Of a DNA stretch of 64,000 nt, positions 1-8,423 are shown in pieces. The notes under the pieces are model-generated. The model searched no databases. It was not told the DNA's origin and was given only the letters and a program-made list of their open reading frames with translations. Numbering within the stretch: the first letter of the stretch is position 1; each line of letters starts with the position of its first letter. Source of the DNA: Flavobacteriaceae bacterium (lineage in GTDB: Bacteria > Bacteroidota > Bacteroidia > Flavobacteriales > Flavobacteriaceae). The position numbers were made by a program, and so were the translations under genes. Location: contig JAITMD010000006.1 in the NCBI GenBank assembly GCA_031277535.1, positions 310,001 through 374,000 of the forward strand, in the 5' to 3' direction.

Positions 1-488
1 CGTTTACCATTTACCCAATTTATTTGAGAAAGCAATGCTCCATCCGCATAGTTATAAATCGCTACCCCGTCGAGCTTCCCTTTTTTGTAATAAGTTATAG
101 CCTCTACACCACCATCTTTTCTATAATTTTTGGTCTGTCCTTCTTTCACACCTGCAACATATGTTGTTTCAAGCTCAATACCTCCTTCTTCATAATAGTA
201 CATCATTACTCCTTCTTCTTTACCATTCTTATAAGTAAGTATAGCATCATAATTACCATTTCTAAAACAATGCACACTTTTCCCTTCTGCTTTCCCATCT
301 ATCAACAGTAGCTCTACCTTTAACTCCCCTGTATCGTAATAACTTCTTGCCACACCTGTATAGCCTACTGCACTACCTTCTTCGTAAAAGACACCTTCTC
401 TGAACTGAAGTTTTTTTAAATCTATTTCTCTCTGCTGAAAACTCATCAACAAAAAGGCAACAACCAATATCCCTATTATTTTCTTCAT
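1..488 (-). CDS. YwqK-family MORN-like repeat protein (C-terminus beyond window)
   Basis: This is a partial gene whose start ATG is at 486-488 and which reads leftward off the window edge, giving about 162 visible codons. The N-terminus (MKKIIGILVVAFLLMSFQQR) is a signal peptide-like hydrophobic segment. After it come units of about 23-24 residues of the type YYxxGxLKxExxxxxGKxxG, the MORN-variant repeat of the YwqK/toxin-antitoxin-like family. Its first 60 residues closely resemble those of the next gene (541-1908), so the two look like a tandem duplication. Family members are called antitoxins in databases by association only; I see no toxin partner here. Function is unknown; a secreted or periplasmic repeat protein is the safest reading. 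Confidence 0.8.
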   Translation of the reverse strand, partial: MKKIIGILVVAFLLMSFQQREIDLKKLQFREGVFYEEGSAVGYTGVARSYYDTGELKVELLLIDGKAEGKSVHCFRNGNYDAILTYKNGKEEGVMMYYYEEGGIELETTYVAGVKEGQTKNYRKDGGVEAITYYKKGKLDGVAIYNYADGALLSQINWVNGK

Positions 489-540
489 CCTTATTTTTTC
501 TACCTATTTACCATCTTGTTCCATTACAAAAAGCAACAAC

Positions 541-1908
541 CTACTCCCGTTTCTTATTCTCATTTCTTTCTCCCACTATCAATTCTCCATTCACGTCATA
601 CCTTTTTGTTTCTCCTTTTATAGCGCCATTATCATAGAACACTTCTATTTTTTTGCACCCATTTTTATGATAATAAGTAACTATCCCATTTAACGTTCCA
701 CTTTCCCATTCTGACGTTTTTTCCAAATCTCCATCTATATCATATTGTTTTGCCAAACCCGTTACTGTATTCGACTGATAGCAATATTCCTCTTTTAGTA
801 CTCCATTTTCGTAATAGAAATAAATAATTCCATCCAATTTTCCTTTTTTTCTATTCACTCTTGACTCTACTATTCCACTGGGGTAATAATAAGTACTCTT
901 ACCATCTCTTTTACCATATCTAAATTCCTCTTCTCCTTTTATTACCCCACTTTCAAAGTAGTAGGTAGCCATTCCTTCTGTTTTATCATTCACAAAAGAA
1001 TAAACTGATTGCAATCTGTTTCCCTTATAATAATCTTTTGTAACACCCTCCTGTTTACCTGCCTTCCAGGTTACAATTCTTTGCTTCTTCCCATCCTCAT
1101 AATAATATTTGCTAAGCCCATCCTTTTTTCCATTCTTCCAAGCAATAGTAGCAAATAGCTTACCCGAAGCATAATACTCTTTTTCTATACCCTGTTGATT
1201 GCCATCTTTCCATTTTCTTTTATTTTGCAATACACCGTCTTCGTAATAGCATTTACTTATTCCATCTGCTATTCCCTTTTTCCAATGCGATTTTGCAAGC
1301 AACTTTCCATTATCAGAATAGTCCTTACTCCATCCATCCTGCCTACCATTTCTCCACCTCACTTTGGTTATTACAATACCTTGTTCATTATACTGTTGTA
1401 CTATCCCATGCTGATTCCCCTCTTTCCACCTTGCCTTTATATCGAGTTTTCCATCTTCTGAGTAATATTTACACACACCATCTTCTGTATTATTACTTCT
1501 CCTTATTACTTTCTTTATATGTCCATTTTCGTAATAATACCTAATCAAAGCATCTGCTTTTGCATGCTTAAAATTTGCAATAGACAAGATCTTGCCGCTC
1601 TCATAATAGTCTATTGCAGTGCCCTCTTCTACTCCCTTCTTAAAATTTGTCTCTGTTTTTAACTGTCCACTTTCATAATAAAATTTAGCTATTCCATTTT
1701 CTACTCCGCTCACAAACGTTATCTCTACCTTTAGTGTACCATTATCATAATAAGATGTGCCTACACCTGTATAAGGGACAGTACTATTAGGTTCGTAATA
1801 AATTCCATTTCTATTTAGAAGTTTGTACAAGTCTGTTTCTCGTTGCTGAAAACTCATCAACAAAAAACCGACAATCAATACCCCTATTATTCTTCCTATA
1901 AATACCAT
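541..1908 (-). CDS. YwqK-family MORN-like repeat protein
   Basis: A 455-residue protein with an N-terminal hydrophobic segment (about residues 5-20, ending LLMSFQQRE) followed by roughly 17-18 tandem units of 23-24 residues. Each unit has the pattern KxYYExGKLxxxxxWKxGxxxG, with recurring YY-(E/D)-x-G and K-x-G positions, typical of MORN-variant repeats (YwqK family). The whole mature chain is repeats, so a beta-hairpin solenoid is expected. It lies 52 bp upstream of, and in the same direction as, a paralogue that runs off the window. The repeats are diverged from one another, so the array is old. Function is not known; family members are seen in secreted or surface proteins and in polymorphic-toxin-like neighbourhoods. 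No toxin gene is visible here. Confidence 0.85.
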   Translation of the reverse strand: MVFIGRIIGVLIVGFLLMSFQQRETDLYKLLNRNGIYYEPNSTVPYTGVGTSYYDNGTLKVEITFVSGVENGIAKFYYESGQLKTETNFKKGVEEGTAIDYYESGKILSIANFKHAKADALIRYYYENGHIKKVIRRSNNTEDGVCKYYSEDGKLDIKARWKEGNQHGIVQQYNEQGIVITKVRWRNGRQDGWSKDYSDNGKLLAKSHWKKGIADGISKCYYEDGVLQNKRKWKDGNQQGIEKEYYASGKLFATIAWKNGKKDGLSKYYYEDGKKQRIVTWKAGKQEGVTKDYYKGNRLQSVYSFVNDKTEGMATYYFESGVIKGEEEFRYGKRDGKSTYYYPSGIVESRVNRKKGKLDGIIYFYYENGVLKEEYCYQSNTVTGLAKQYDIDGDLEKTSEWESGTLNGIVTYYHKNGCKKIEVFYDNGAIKGETKRYDVNGELIVGERNENKKRE

Positions 1909-2168
1909 ATTTCTTTATGCCTTATTACAACTTAATTGGTTCTTTTTTTCGCGTATCACACAACAAACGATTGGTAAACCAAAACTACCTTAAAGATACA
2001 AAATCTAAGAGATACATAGCGGACTACTAAAACACCTCTATTAGTATCCCTTATACACTTCTATTGGTATAATCAATCTATTGTACCCACAATGCATTAT
2101 TGGCAAAATCACTTACTATAACCTAAAATACCTATCTTTGCACCTCATGACAACAAAATAGATTACCC

Positions 2169-2810
2169 ATGCATTTTATATCTCCTGAATTAGAAAACTA
2201 CGCTGCTAATCATTCCGAAAATGAACCTGAATTATTAGCTAAACTTGACAAAGAAACTCATCAAAAAGTATTACAACCACGTATGTTAAGTGGTCACTTT
2301 CAAGGGCGATTCTTAAGTATGATGGCTAAATTGGTTAACCCTAAAAACATCTTAGAAATAGGAACTTTTACAGGATATGCAACCTTAAGTTTAGCAGAAG
2401 GATTACAAGAAGGTGGGCATATAGATACTATTGATGTAAATGAAGAATTATTTGACTTTCAAAGAAAGTACTTTGATCTTTCACCTTACGGACAGCAGAT
2501 TCAGCAACACTTAGGGAGTGCTTTAGATATTATTCCAACGTTGGATCGAAAGTTCGATTTAGTATTTATCGATGCAGATAAGAGAAATTACACAAACTAT
2601 TTTCACCTTATCATAGACAAAATGAATAAGGGTGGTATTATTTTATCAGACAATGTATTGTGGTCTGGTAAAGTAGTTGAAGAAATAAAAAGCAACGATA
2701 TTAGCACACAAGAAATTGATGCATACAATAAGTTGCTAAAAGAAGACCCTCGAGTAGAAACCATCTTATTACCTATTCGAGATGGACTAACTGTTTCTCG
2801 TGTAAGATAA
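2169..2810 (+). CDS. class I SAM-dependent O-methyltransferase (COMT/YrrM-like)
   Basis: A 213-residue enzyme of the O-methyltransferase family 3 (catechol or caffeoyl-CoA O-methyltransferase-like). It shows motif I as LEIGTFTGYATLSLAEGL (about residues 62-79), the acidic ribose-binding end of beta-2 (DTIDVNEE), the metal-binding FIDADKRNY segment (about residues 136-144), and LSDNVLWSGKV near residues 160-170. This matches cation-dependent small-molecule O-methyltransferases that transfer methyl from S-adenosylmethionine to a catechol-type hydroxyl. Length is normal for bacterial members (about 210-220). It is monocistronic, with a TAnnTTTG box (TATCTTTG, 2133-2140) upstream and a strong bidirectional terminator right after the stop. 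The substrate cannot be read from sequence. Confidence 0.9.
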   Translation: MHFISPELENYAANHSENEPELLAKLDKETHQKVLQPRMLSGHFQGRFLSMMAKLVNPKNILEIGTFTGYATLSLAEGLQEGGHIDTIDVNEELFDFQRKYFDLSPYGQQIQQHLGSALDIIPTLDRKFDLVFIDADKRNYTNYFHLIIDKMNKGGIILSDNVLWSGKVVEEIKSNDISTQEIDAYNKLLKEDPRVETILLPIRDGLTVSRVR

Positions 2811-2847
2811 AAAAAAGGGATTAGCCATTTAGCTAATCCCTTTTTTT
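2811..2847. terminator. bidirectional intrinsic terminator
   Basis: A perfect 9-bp stem, GGGATTAGC (2817-2825) with GCTAATCCC (2832-2840), and a six-base loop. It is flanked by A6 on the left and T7 on the right, so it can stop both the methyltransferase transcript and the convergent PAP2 transcript, whose stop codon lies in the T run. Confidence 0.9.
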
Positions 2848-3412
2848 ATAATTTGCTACTATATTTTCGTTCAATAGCGCAGAATATTTTATAGAATAAT
2901 GTTCCTGTACAAATTCCGAATAGCATACCAGCTAATATGTCTCCTGGAAAGTGCATAGTCAAATAAATTCGGCTATAAGCAAAGATTAAAGGAAACAAGA
3001 AAATCAACCAAGAATACTTATAAAATCGTCTCAAGATAAGAAACATAAACACCATAGTTGCTGTCGAATTGGATGCATGTCCTGAGAAAAAGCTCAAAGT
3101 ATCACTGCATTTCACAATTCTTATTTGACTTATTATATCAGCAGTATTACATGGTCGAGGACGTGCTACATACCATTTTATCAAATTTGTTGATTGATCT
3201 GTAAAAGCAATCAAAGCAGCCAACGTAAGAATAACTACTCCAAATGTTTTGATACTTACTTTCTTAATCAAACAATACACCAACACCAAATAAAAAGGTA
3301 TCCAGTTTAGCTGTTTGGTAATAAGTAACCATAATGCATCGTATTGTTCACTCCCCAATCCATTTAGATAGATTAGTAGTTGTTTATCTAAACTTACTAA
3401 CGTCTCTAACAT
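2846..3412 (-). CDS. PAP2-family membrane phosphatase
   Basis: A 188-residue integral membrane protein with about five hydrophobic segments and the three type-2 phosphatidic acid phosphatase motifs: KWYVARPRP (KX6RP type), FFSGHASN (PSGH type) and SRIYLTMHFPGD (SRX5HXXXD). These carry the catalytic His and the phosphate-binding Lys and Arg. The family removes phosphate from lipid phosphates such as undecaprenyl diphosphate, phosphatidylglycerophosphate or lipid A; the sequence does not say which. The start codon overlaps the stop of the upstream TatA/B-like gene by one base (TAATG), so they are probably translationally coupled. Confidence 0.88.
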   Translation of the reverse strand: MLETLVSLDKQLLIYLNGLGSEQYDALWLLITKQLNWIPFYLVLVYCLIKKVSIKTFGVVILTLAALIAFTDQSTNLIKWYVARPRPCNTADIISQIRIVKCSDTLSFFSGHASNSTATMVFMFLILRRFYKYSWLIFLFPLIFAYSRIYLTMHFPGDILAGMLFGICTGTLFYKIFCAIERKYSSKL

Positions 3413-3795
3413 TAACTCTGTCTTTTTATAGGTCCTGTCATTAGCTCAATATCTTCTACTTGCTGTTGAATCTGTTGTTGAATATCTTGTATCGGATTCA
3501 CATCAACATTCAATGCCTCTTGAATATCCTTTACTGGATCAATATCGACCTTCAAAGATTCTTGAATATCTTTCAATGGATTTGCATCTACTTGCAAAGC
3601 ATCCTTAATATCCTTTGTTATCCCTGATTCTTCTGCACTTTTATTAATCTCACTTTTGATGTCGTTGGTTGCATTCTTTACTTGAGCAATAAACTTCCCT
3701 AAAGTACGTGCCATTTCTGGTACCTTATCAGAACCGAATAACATTAATATAATGACTAATATAAAAAAAAGCTCACCGCCTCCAATTCCAAACAT
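3412..3795 (-). CDS. tatA: twin-arginine translocase TatA/B-type subunit with repeat tail
   Basis: A 127-residue protein with a single N-terminal membrane helix (about residues 6-21), the FG hinge (FGSDKVPEMARTLGKF) and an amphipathic helix, which is the TatA/TatB/TatE architecture for exporting folded proteins. The glutamate in GGGELFF is more TatB-like, while overall length and hinge fit TatA, so the subtype is uncertain. From about residue 60 the tail has three near-copies of a 14-residue unit: DIKDALQVDANPLK, DIQESLKVDIDPVK, DIQEALNVDVNPIQ, then a Gln-rich end. This repeat is unlike the usual disordered TatA tail. It is first in a two-gene unit with the PAP2 gene (one-base overlap). No tatC is in the window. 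Confidence 0.85.
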   Translation of the reverse strand: MFGIGGGELFFILVIILMLFGSDKVPEMARTLGKFIAQVKNATNDIKSEINKSAEESGITKDIKDALQVDANPLKDIQESLKVDIDPVKDIQEALNVDVNPIQDIQQQIQQQVEDIELMTGPIKRQS

Positions 3796-3879
3796 AATAT
3801 CTGTTTATAATTTATAATTCACAAATCTACAAAGATTCTTATTTTCTCAATACATAAATTTGAAAAAGCAATTGTTAAA

Positions 3880-4659
3880 CTACTGTCCCGTTTTCAATTG
3901 ATTTTTTTCTCGTATCCCTTGTTCGTGTTTTGTTACTTTCTCTTGAAGTAACTCAATAAATTCTAAAGCCAAATCTTTCGTACGACTTTCTATTTGATCT
4001 TTATTTTTAAACGAACTATTCAACAATGGCATCATCTGACTATCATTTGCCACATAATATGCAAAACCAACAGCGTAATCTGATGGTATTCCAAAATCAG
4101 AAAACAATCTATTCTCAGAAATAAGACTCAAATAAGCATCTTTTCTCATTTCTTGTTTTTCATACTTCAAGGCTTTCTTTAACATAGCTGTTCGTCCTGA
4201 AATCAAATTTATAATGGCACTTACAGGAATAATTCCTCCTCCAGAAGTAGCAGTATACAACTGTTTTTCCATTGGTGTGTACATCCTTGTGTTGCGAGGT
4301 ATAAGCCCCATATCAATAGCCGAGAACTTTCTAATGATAATTTCATCCAACTGGGTTGTCATCTCATTGGGTTCCAAAGGAATTAAAAACAAATCGCGTT
4401 GCATATCTACATCATCCAACACATGGCGATATCCAATAAAATATGCACCAGAAAACATCAAAGTATCTTGAGGTTGTGCTTTAATGTGAAAATATCCTCC
4501 CTTCAGAGTCATTGTAGCATCTCCTGTGCTTAAATTAGAAACATAGATTTCTTCTAACTTTTTTGATCTTGATACTACTTTACCAGACACCACCTTTCGG
4601 TTCTGACTATAAGCACCAAAGACAACAAATAACAATAAAAAGGTTAAAATAGATCGCAT
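3880..4659 (-). CDS. exported protein with carboxypeptidase-regulatory-like domain (paralogue 1 of 3)
   Basis: A 259-residue protein with a signal peptide (MRSILTFLLLFVVFGAYSQN). The N-terminal domain looks like the CarboxypepD_reg-like beta-sandwich: VVSGKVV, then YVSNLSTGDATMTLKGGYFHIKAQPQDTLMF-type strands ending in a 'GD/QDTL' edge. The C-terminal half is helical with a conserved YTPMEKQLYTATSGG and INLISGRTAMLKKALKYEK segment. The same order occurs in the two downstream genes (4904-5656 and 5712-6479), so this is a tandem family. A 244-bp non-coding spacer separates it from paralogue 2, larger than the 55-bp spacer between 2 and 3. I know the family only as uncharacterised exported proteins in Flavobacteriia; a cell-envelope role is inferred. 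Confidence 0.75.
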   Translation of the reverse strand: MRSILTFLLLFVVFGAYSQNRKVVSGKVVSRSKKLEEIYVSNLSTGDATMTLKGGYFHIKAQPQDTLMFSGAYFIGYRHVLDDVDMQRDLFLIPLEPNEMTTQLDEIIIRKFSAIDMGLIPRNTRMYTPMEKQLYTATSGGGIIPVSAIINLISGRTAMLKKALKYEKQEMRKDAYLSLISENRLFSDFGIPSDYAVGFAYYVANDSQMMPLLNSSFKNKDQIESRTKDLALEFIELLQEKVTKHEQGIREKNQLKTGQ

Positions 4660-4903
4660 CTATGAATATTTTTAAAATATGGGTAAAAATATCCTATTAA
4701 TTAAGATATTAAAATTTTAGCCCTGTAAAATTCTGTTAAAAGAATAGTGATACCTATTCGAAAGCAATAAAACAAATAACTTTCACCGCTACAAAAATAT
4801 CAAAAAAGAATTCTTTTGATGATGCATCATCTTATTACAGAGTTGTAAAGGTAATTTTCCCCATAAAAACAACGCTTACTTCAAGCGATAAAGCAGCAAA
4901 TTA

Positions 4904-5656
4904 CTAATTAAGGGATTCTTTTTTTTCGATTCTCTTTTTAAAATCGCCTAACAATTCACTGATGCGAAACTCTAATTTTTGTCTACTTGGTTTGCTACTT
5001 TCCAACAAGCTCTTTATGTCTGGGTCGTCCAACAAGAAGTACGTAAACCCTTTGACCTGATCTTGTTCTATTCCAAACTTCTTACTTAGCTCTTCTTCTG
5101 AAAACAAATCCAGCAATTTATTACTTGCTATTTCTGTTTTTTCATATGCAATTGCCTTTTTAAGCATTGCTGACCTACCTGTTATACTGTTAATCAAAGC
5201 ATCTATAGGTGATGAACCAGAAGCCGTATATAACATTCTTTCAACAGCAGTCATTTTGGGAGCATCTGGAAAATTTAAACCAATAGACTTCATGTCAAAC
5301 TTTTTTATTTGTATCTCATTAAGTACCTGTCCACCTCCAGGAATTTTAGACTCAAATGGAATATACAATATCTCCTTGTCAAAATCATAAGAATGAAGCA
5401 CATACTTTTGTTCTTCAGCAAAGATGTTTTTAAAATATAACGTATCCCCTACCTGAGCCAAAATATTAAAAGTCCCATTGCTATTAACAGGTTGCGATTG
5501 TCGAATAGCCAAATTAGTTACTGTCACACCTTGTGGTTTATCGTCTTTTGCAATCACCTTTCCGACAAGAGGCAAGCGATTCTGAGCATAGAAAACCATA
5601 CTCAAACACCCAAAAAACATTACCCAAAAAACTCTTTTTTTACTCATTCTTTTCAA
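4904..5656 (-). CDS. exported protein with carboxypeptidase-regulatory-like domain (paralogue 2 of 3)
   Basis: A 250-residue protein with a signal peptide (about residues 1-24, cleaved near FYAQN) followed by LPLVGKVIAKDD and VTNLAIRQSQPVNSNGTFNI, a beta-sandwich of the carboxypeptidase-regulatory-like type with a VGDTLYF edge strand. The helical C-terminal half keeps the family signature MTAVERMLYTASG and INSITGRSAMLKKAIAYEK. It ends with a Lys/Glu-rich helix. It is most like paralogue 3 immediately upstream (shared SNGxFN, EEQKYVL, SEEELS, RISELxxDFKxR). No catalytic residues can be assigned. Confidence 0.75.
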   Translation of the reverse strand: MKRMSKKRVFWVMFFGCLSMVFYAQNRLPLVGKVIAKDDKPQGVTVTNLAIRQSQPVNSNGTFNILAQVGDTLYFKNIFAEEQKYVLHSYDFDKEILYIPFESKIPGGGQVLNEIQIKKFDMKSIGLNFPDAPKMTAVERMLYTASGSSPIDALINSITGRSAMLKKAIAYEKTEIASNKLLDLFSEEELSKKFGIEQDQVKGFTYFLLDDPDIKSLLESSKPSRQKLEFRISELLGDFKKRIEKKESLN

Positions 5657-5711
5657 CCATTAATTTACTATTGCTTAAAAAGCGAATATATGTTATCTAT
5701 GTTATGCACTA

Positions 5712-6479
5712 TTACTCTTTAACTCTATTTTTAAAATCGGCTATTAATTCACTTATCCGAAACTCTACTCTTCTTTGATTGATATGCTTTTCTTTCAACA
5801 ATTTTTTCATCTCATTATCCCCTACTAAATAATAAACAAACCCTTTAATTTGTTTAATATCTACCGTTGCAAGTCTACTCAGTTCTTCCTCCGAAAAAAC
5901 ACCTAACAATTTATCACTCAATGTTTCAATAGATTCATAAGCAACCGCTTTTTTCAACATAGCCGTTTTTCCTGAAATTGAATTAATAATTGCATCTACA
6001 GGAATAGCTATCATGATTCCCCCAGGAGATGTAGTCGCTGTATGTACTCTCTTTTCCATAGGGGTGTATTTTTTCATTCCAGAGAAATCTAATCCAATAG
6101 ATTTTAGATCAAACTTATCAATATATATTTCGTCTAATAATTGCCCTTTGCTTTGATCTTGTATTTTACTTTTAAAAGGTAAGTACACTATTTCGCTATC
6201 CAAATCATTAGCAGTCAACACATACTTCTGTTCTTCCTTATACATATTTTTAATGTGTAACGTATCGCCAACCTTACCCAAAAGATTAAAAATACCATTA
6301 CTATTAACCAACTTTGTTTGTCGAGTAGACGAATTGGTAACCACAACACCTTGTGAAGTTTGAGCATCTAAATACAACTTACCTATAATAGGTACACGGT
6401 TCTGTGCGAATACAAAAACAGAACTTAAACACAAAAATAATAGGACTACAATTCTCATAACTTCAATATTTAAGAACAT
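5712..6479 (-). CDS. exported protein with carboxypeptidase-regulatory-like domain (paralogue 3 of 3)
   Basis: A 255-residue protein. The signal peptide is MRIVVLLFLCLSSVFVFAQN if translation starts at the second Met (residue 8, ATG at 6456-6458); the first ATG at 6477-6479 adds seven residues and I cannot exclude it. Then come VPIIGKLYLDAQTSQGVVVTN and VNSNGIFNLLGKVGDTL (beta-sandwich), and the helical part with YTPMEKRVHTATTSPGG and INSISGKTAMLKKAVAYES. The last 40 residues match paralogue 2 closely (RRVEFRISELIADFKNR). Being first in transcription order, it probably leads a two-gene unit with paralogue 2. Function unknown. Confidence 0.75.
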   Translation of the reverse strand: MFLNIEVMRIVVLLFLCLSSVFVFAQNRVPIIGKLYLDAQTSQGVVVTNSSTRQTKLVNSNGIFNLLGKVGDTLHIKNMYKEEQKYVLTANDLDSEIVYLPFKSKIQDQSKGQLLDEIYIDKFDLKSIGLDFSGMKKYTPMEKRVHTATTSPGGIMIAIPVDAIINSISGKTAMLKKAVAYESIETLSDKLLGVFSEEELSRLATVDIKQIKGFVYYLVGDNEMKKLLKEKHINQRRVEFRISELIADFKNRVKE

Positions 6480-6564
6480 CTCTTATTTCAAAAATACAAA
6501 AACAAGTGTAACTAAAAAGGTTGTCTAACAAAAACGCTGTACTTTTACAAAAATTACATAACTG

Positions 6565-7272
6565 ATGAAAAATTTAATAATAGCCAGTACCTCAACTTTA
6601 TATAATGGAGCTTATTTAGAATATTTGCTACCTACCTTACAAGAACACTTTAAAGGAGTGCATACCTTACTTTTTATTCCCTTTGCCAGACCAAGTGGTA
6701 TCACACATGACCAATATACAGCCAAAGTAAAAGAAGCTTTTGCCAAAATAAATATCACTGTAAAAGGAATTCATGAGTATGATAATGCTGTTTCAGCTGT
6801 GGAACAAGCAGAGGCAATATTTACAGGAGGGGGTAACACTTTTTTATTAGTACAACAGTTGTACAGAACACATACCTTAGAAGCTATAAAAAAAGCCGTA
6901 CACAACGGAACACCCTATTTGGGATGTAGCGCAGGTAGCAACATCTGTGGGCTTACTATGGAAACAACAAACGATATGCCTATTGTTTATCCTCCTTCAT
7001 TTAAAACTTTTGGCTTTGTACCCTTCAATCTAAATCCTCATTATTTAGATCCTATTGAGGGTTCTACACACATGGGAGAAACAAGAGAAACGCGAATCAA
7101 CGAATTTCATGCTTTCAACACCCAGCCTGTAGTAGGACTAAGAGAAGGAAGTTGGTTGGAAGTAAAAGGAGATACTATTACTTTAAAAGGAGCATTACAC
7201 GCGCGCATCTTCGAACAAAACAAAACACCTTATGAGGTAGAAACAAATACAGATTTAAGTAAATTGAACTAA
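6565..7272 (+). CDS. pepE: alpha-aspartyl dipeptidase, peptidase E
   Basis: A 235-residue cytosolic serine peptidase of MEROPS family S51, close to the usual 229-235 residues. The nucleophile Ser is in YLGCSAGSNI (about residue 121), preceded by the FTGGGNTF turn (about residues 90-97). The conserved NDMPIVYPPSF and LNPHYLDP stretches supply the Asp/Glu and His of the catalytic machinery. PepE splits dipeptides with N-terminal aspartate, a late step in peptide use. It is divergent from the paralogue cluster on its left and is monocistronic, closed by the hairpin at 7291-7324. Confidence 0.93.
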   Translation: MKNLIIASTSTLYNGAYLEYLLPTLQEHFKGVHTLLFIPFARPSGITHDQYTAKVKEAFAKINITVKGIHEYDNAVSAVEQAEAIFTGGGNTFLLVQQLYRTHTLEAIKKAVHNGTPYLGCSAGSNICGLTMETTNDMPIVYPPSFKTFGFVPFNLNPHYLDPIEGSTHMGETRETRINEFHAFNTQPVVGLREGSWLEVKGDTITLKGALHARIFEQNKTPYEVETNTDLSKLN

Positions 7273-7290
7273 ACAATACAAACTGTCATA

Positions 7291-7324
7291 AAAAGCCGAT
7301 ATCAAGCAATTGTTATCGGCTTTT
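7291..7324. terminator. intrinsic terminator after pepE
   Basis: An 11-bp perfect inverted repeat: AAAAGCCGATA (7291-7301) and TATCGGCTTTT (7314-7324), with a 12-base loop and T tail. It begins 18 bases after the pepE stop codon and could also work on the other strand. Confidence 0.85.
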
Positions 7325-7410
7325 GTGTTTTTATTTCTATCGTACAACATCAATCCCCTTCTAAAACCTACAACATACTAAGTACCTTATCTCACATCTA
7401 AAACAAATAC

Positions 7411-7503
7411 TTCAAGAATACCCCAACAATACTTCAACAATCCTTCAGCAAAAGCACTCTCTGGTAGAGCATTCTTGGGGTATTGTTGAACAATCCTTGA
7501 AGG
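7411..7503. repeat. long imperfect hairpin, GAATACC-type, copy A
   Basis: The left arm (7411-7445, starting TTCAAGAATACCCCAACAAT) and the right arm (about 7470-7503, starting ATTCTTGGGGTATTGTTGAA) form an imperfect inverted repeat of about 30 bases around a 25-base centre. The right flank adds a second small palindrome, AATCCTTGAAGGATT. The words AAGAATACCCC and GAAGGATT recur in the hairpin at 55182-55247. It looks like a dispersed intergenic repeat rather than a terminator, because there is no T tail. Confidence 0.5.
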
Positions 7504-7955
7504 ATTTCCGCAGATAGCAGGTAAATACTGGCTTTAAAGGATATGGTAATTAATAGCACAAACCACCTTATTTTAAAACAACCCATTAAAAAACAACGGA
7601 TTACATGTTTATCTTGTGTTTTTTTAACTAAAAAAAAGACTCCGTTTTTTGGAAATAATCTGTTGAATAGCTCAAAAAGAGTGAAATTCACACCAAAAAA
7701 GGTTCAGATAAATAACTTTTTAGACTATTTGGAGAAGGAAAAAGAAACAAAGTTAGAAAAAACACTTGTCTTTTTATCAGTGTACTATAATATTACTATG
7801 AGATGATTAGAGTGAATTTAGAAATAGAATAAGACAATAATTTTTAAGTATGTAGAAAACTCCGAAATTTTGAATTGTTCTTTTTCTACTTAGTCTTCAA
7901 CAGTTGTACCTAATTGAAATGGAATCTTATTAGAAAAACTATAATTAAAGAATAT

Positions 7956-7989
7956 AAAAAAAGCCCCAACGAATGTTAGGGCTTTTTTG
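7956..7989 (-). terminator. terminator of the tRNA-Gly pair
   Basis: AAAAAAGCCC (ending 7966) pairs with GGGCTTTTTT (starting 7979), with a further CAAC/GTTA extension carrying one mismatch. It lies 4 bases beyond the 3' end of the downstream tRNA on the minus strand, with a T run in that direction. Confidence 0.8.
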
Positions 7990-7992
7990 TAG

Positions 7993-8065
<73 letters not shown>

Positions 8066-8101
8066 ATGCGATGTGATTTTGAAACTTACATCAAGTTTTG
8101 G

Positions 8102-8174
<73 letters not shown>

Positions 8175-8185
8175 ATTTGTGGGTG

Positions 8186-8217
8186 CAAATATAATGTAAT
8201 TTATAGATGTATTGCAA
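8186..8217 (-). promoter_or_regulatory. promoter of the tRNA-Gly pair
   Basis: On the minus strand, TTG (8217-8215) is followed after 21 bases by TATATTTG (8193-8186), matching the Bacteroidota -33/-7 pattern. The -7 box ends 11 bases before the first tRNA nucleotide, as expected for a tRNA promoter. Confidence 0.75.
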
Positions 8218-8423
8218 GAATTTCTATCACTTTTTTTTATATATAAATAAAAGTTTTTTTTATTTTTCAGAATATCAACACAGTAATACTATATTTTTTT
8301 AAACTTACCCTCCTATTTATTTCTTGAGCTTCTATACTTTTCTTTCTCCTTCCCTTCAATTTCATTCAAATTACGCAACCTTTATTATTTAAAAACCTTC
8401 TATATAATTAAGAATATTTTAAG

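Larger units (their letters stand above)
7273..7992. other. gene-poor gap between pepE and the tRNA-Gly pair
   Basis: About 700 bases with no gene I can support. It holds the pepE terminator, a long imperfect hairpin at 7411-7503, and the tRNA terminator near 7956-7989. Open frames of 85-87 codons exist at 7434-7691 (-) and 7543-7806 (+), but they overlap each other, have no recognisable domain, and the first runs across the hairpin, so I do not call them. Confidence 0.6.

Noticed and set aside
7434..7691. A minus-strand 85-codon open frame in the pepE-tRNA gap
   Set aside because: It begins in the hairpin region, overlaps another frame, and has no domain or ribosome-binding context.
7543..7806. 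A plus-strand 87-codon open frame rich in Lys/Leu/Asn
   Set aside because: No recognisable family and overlapped by a frame on the other strand. Composition matches background. A real short gene is possible but not supportable.
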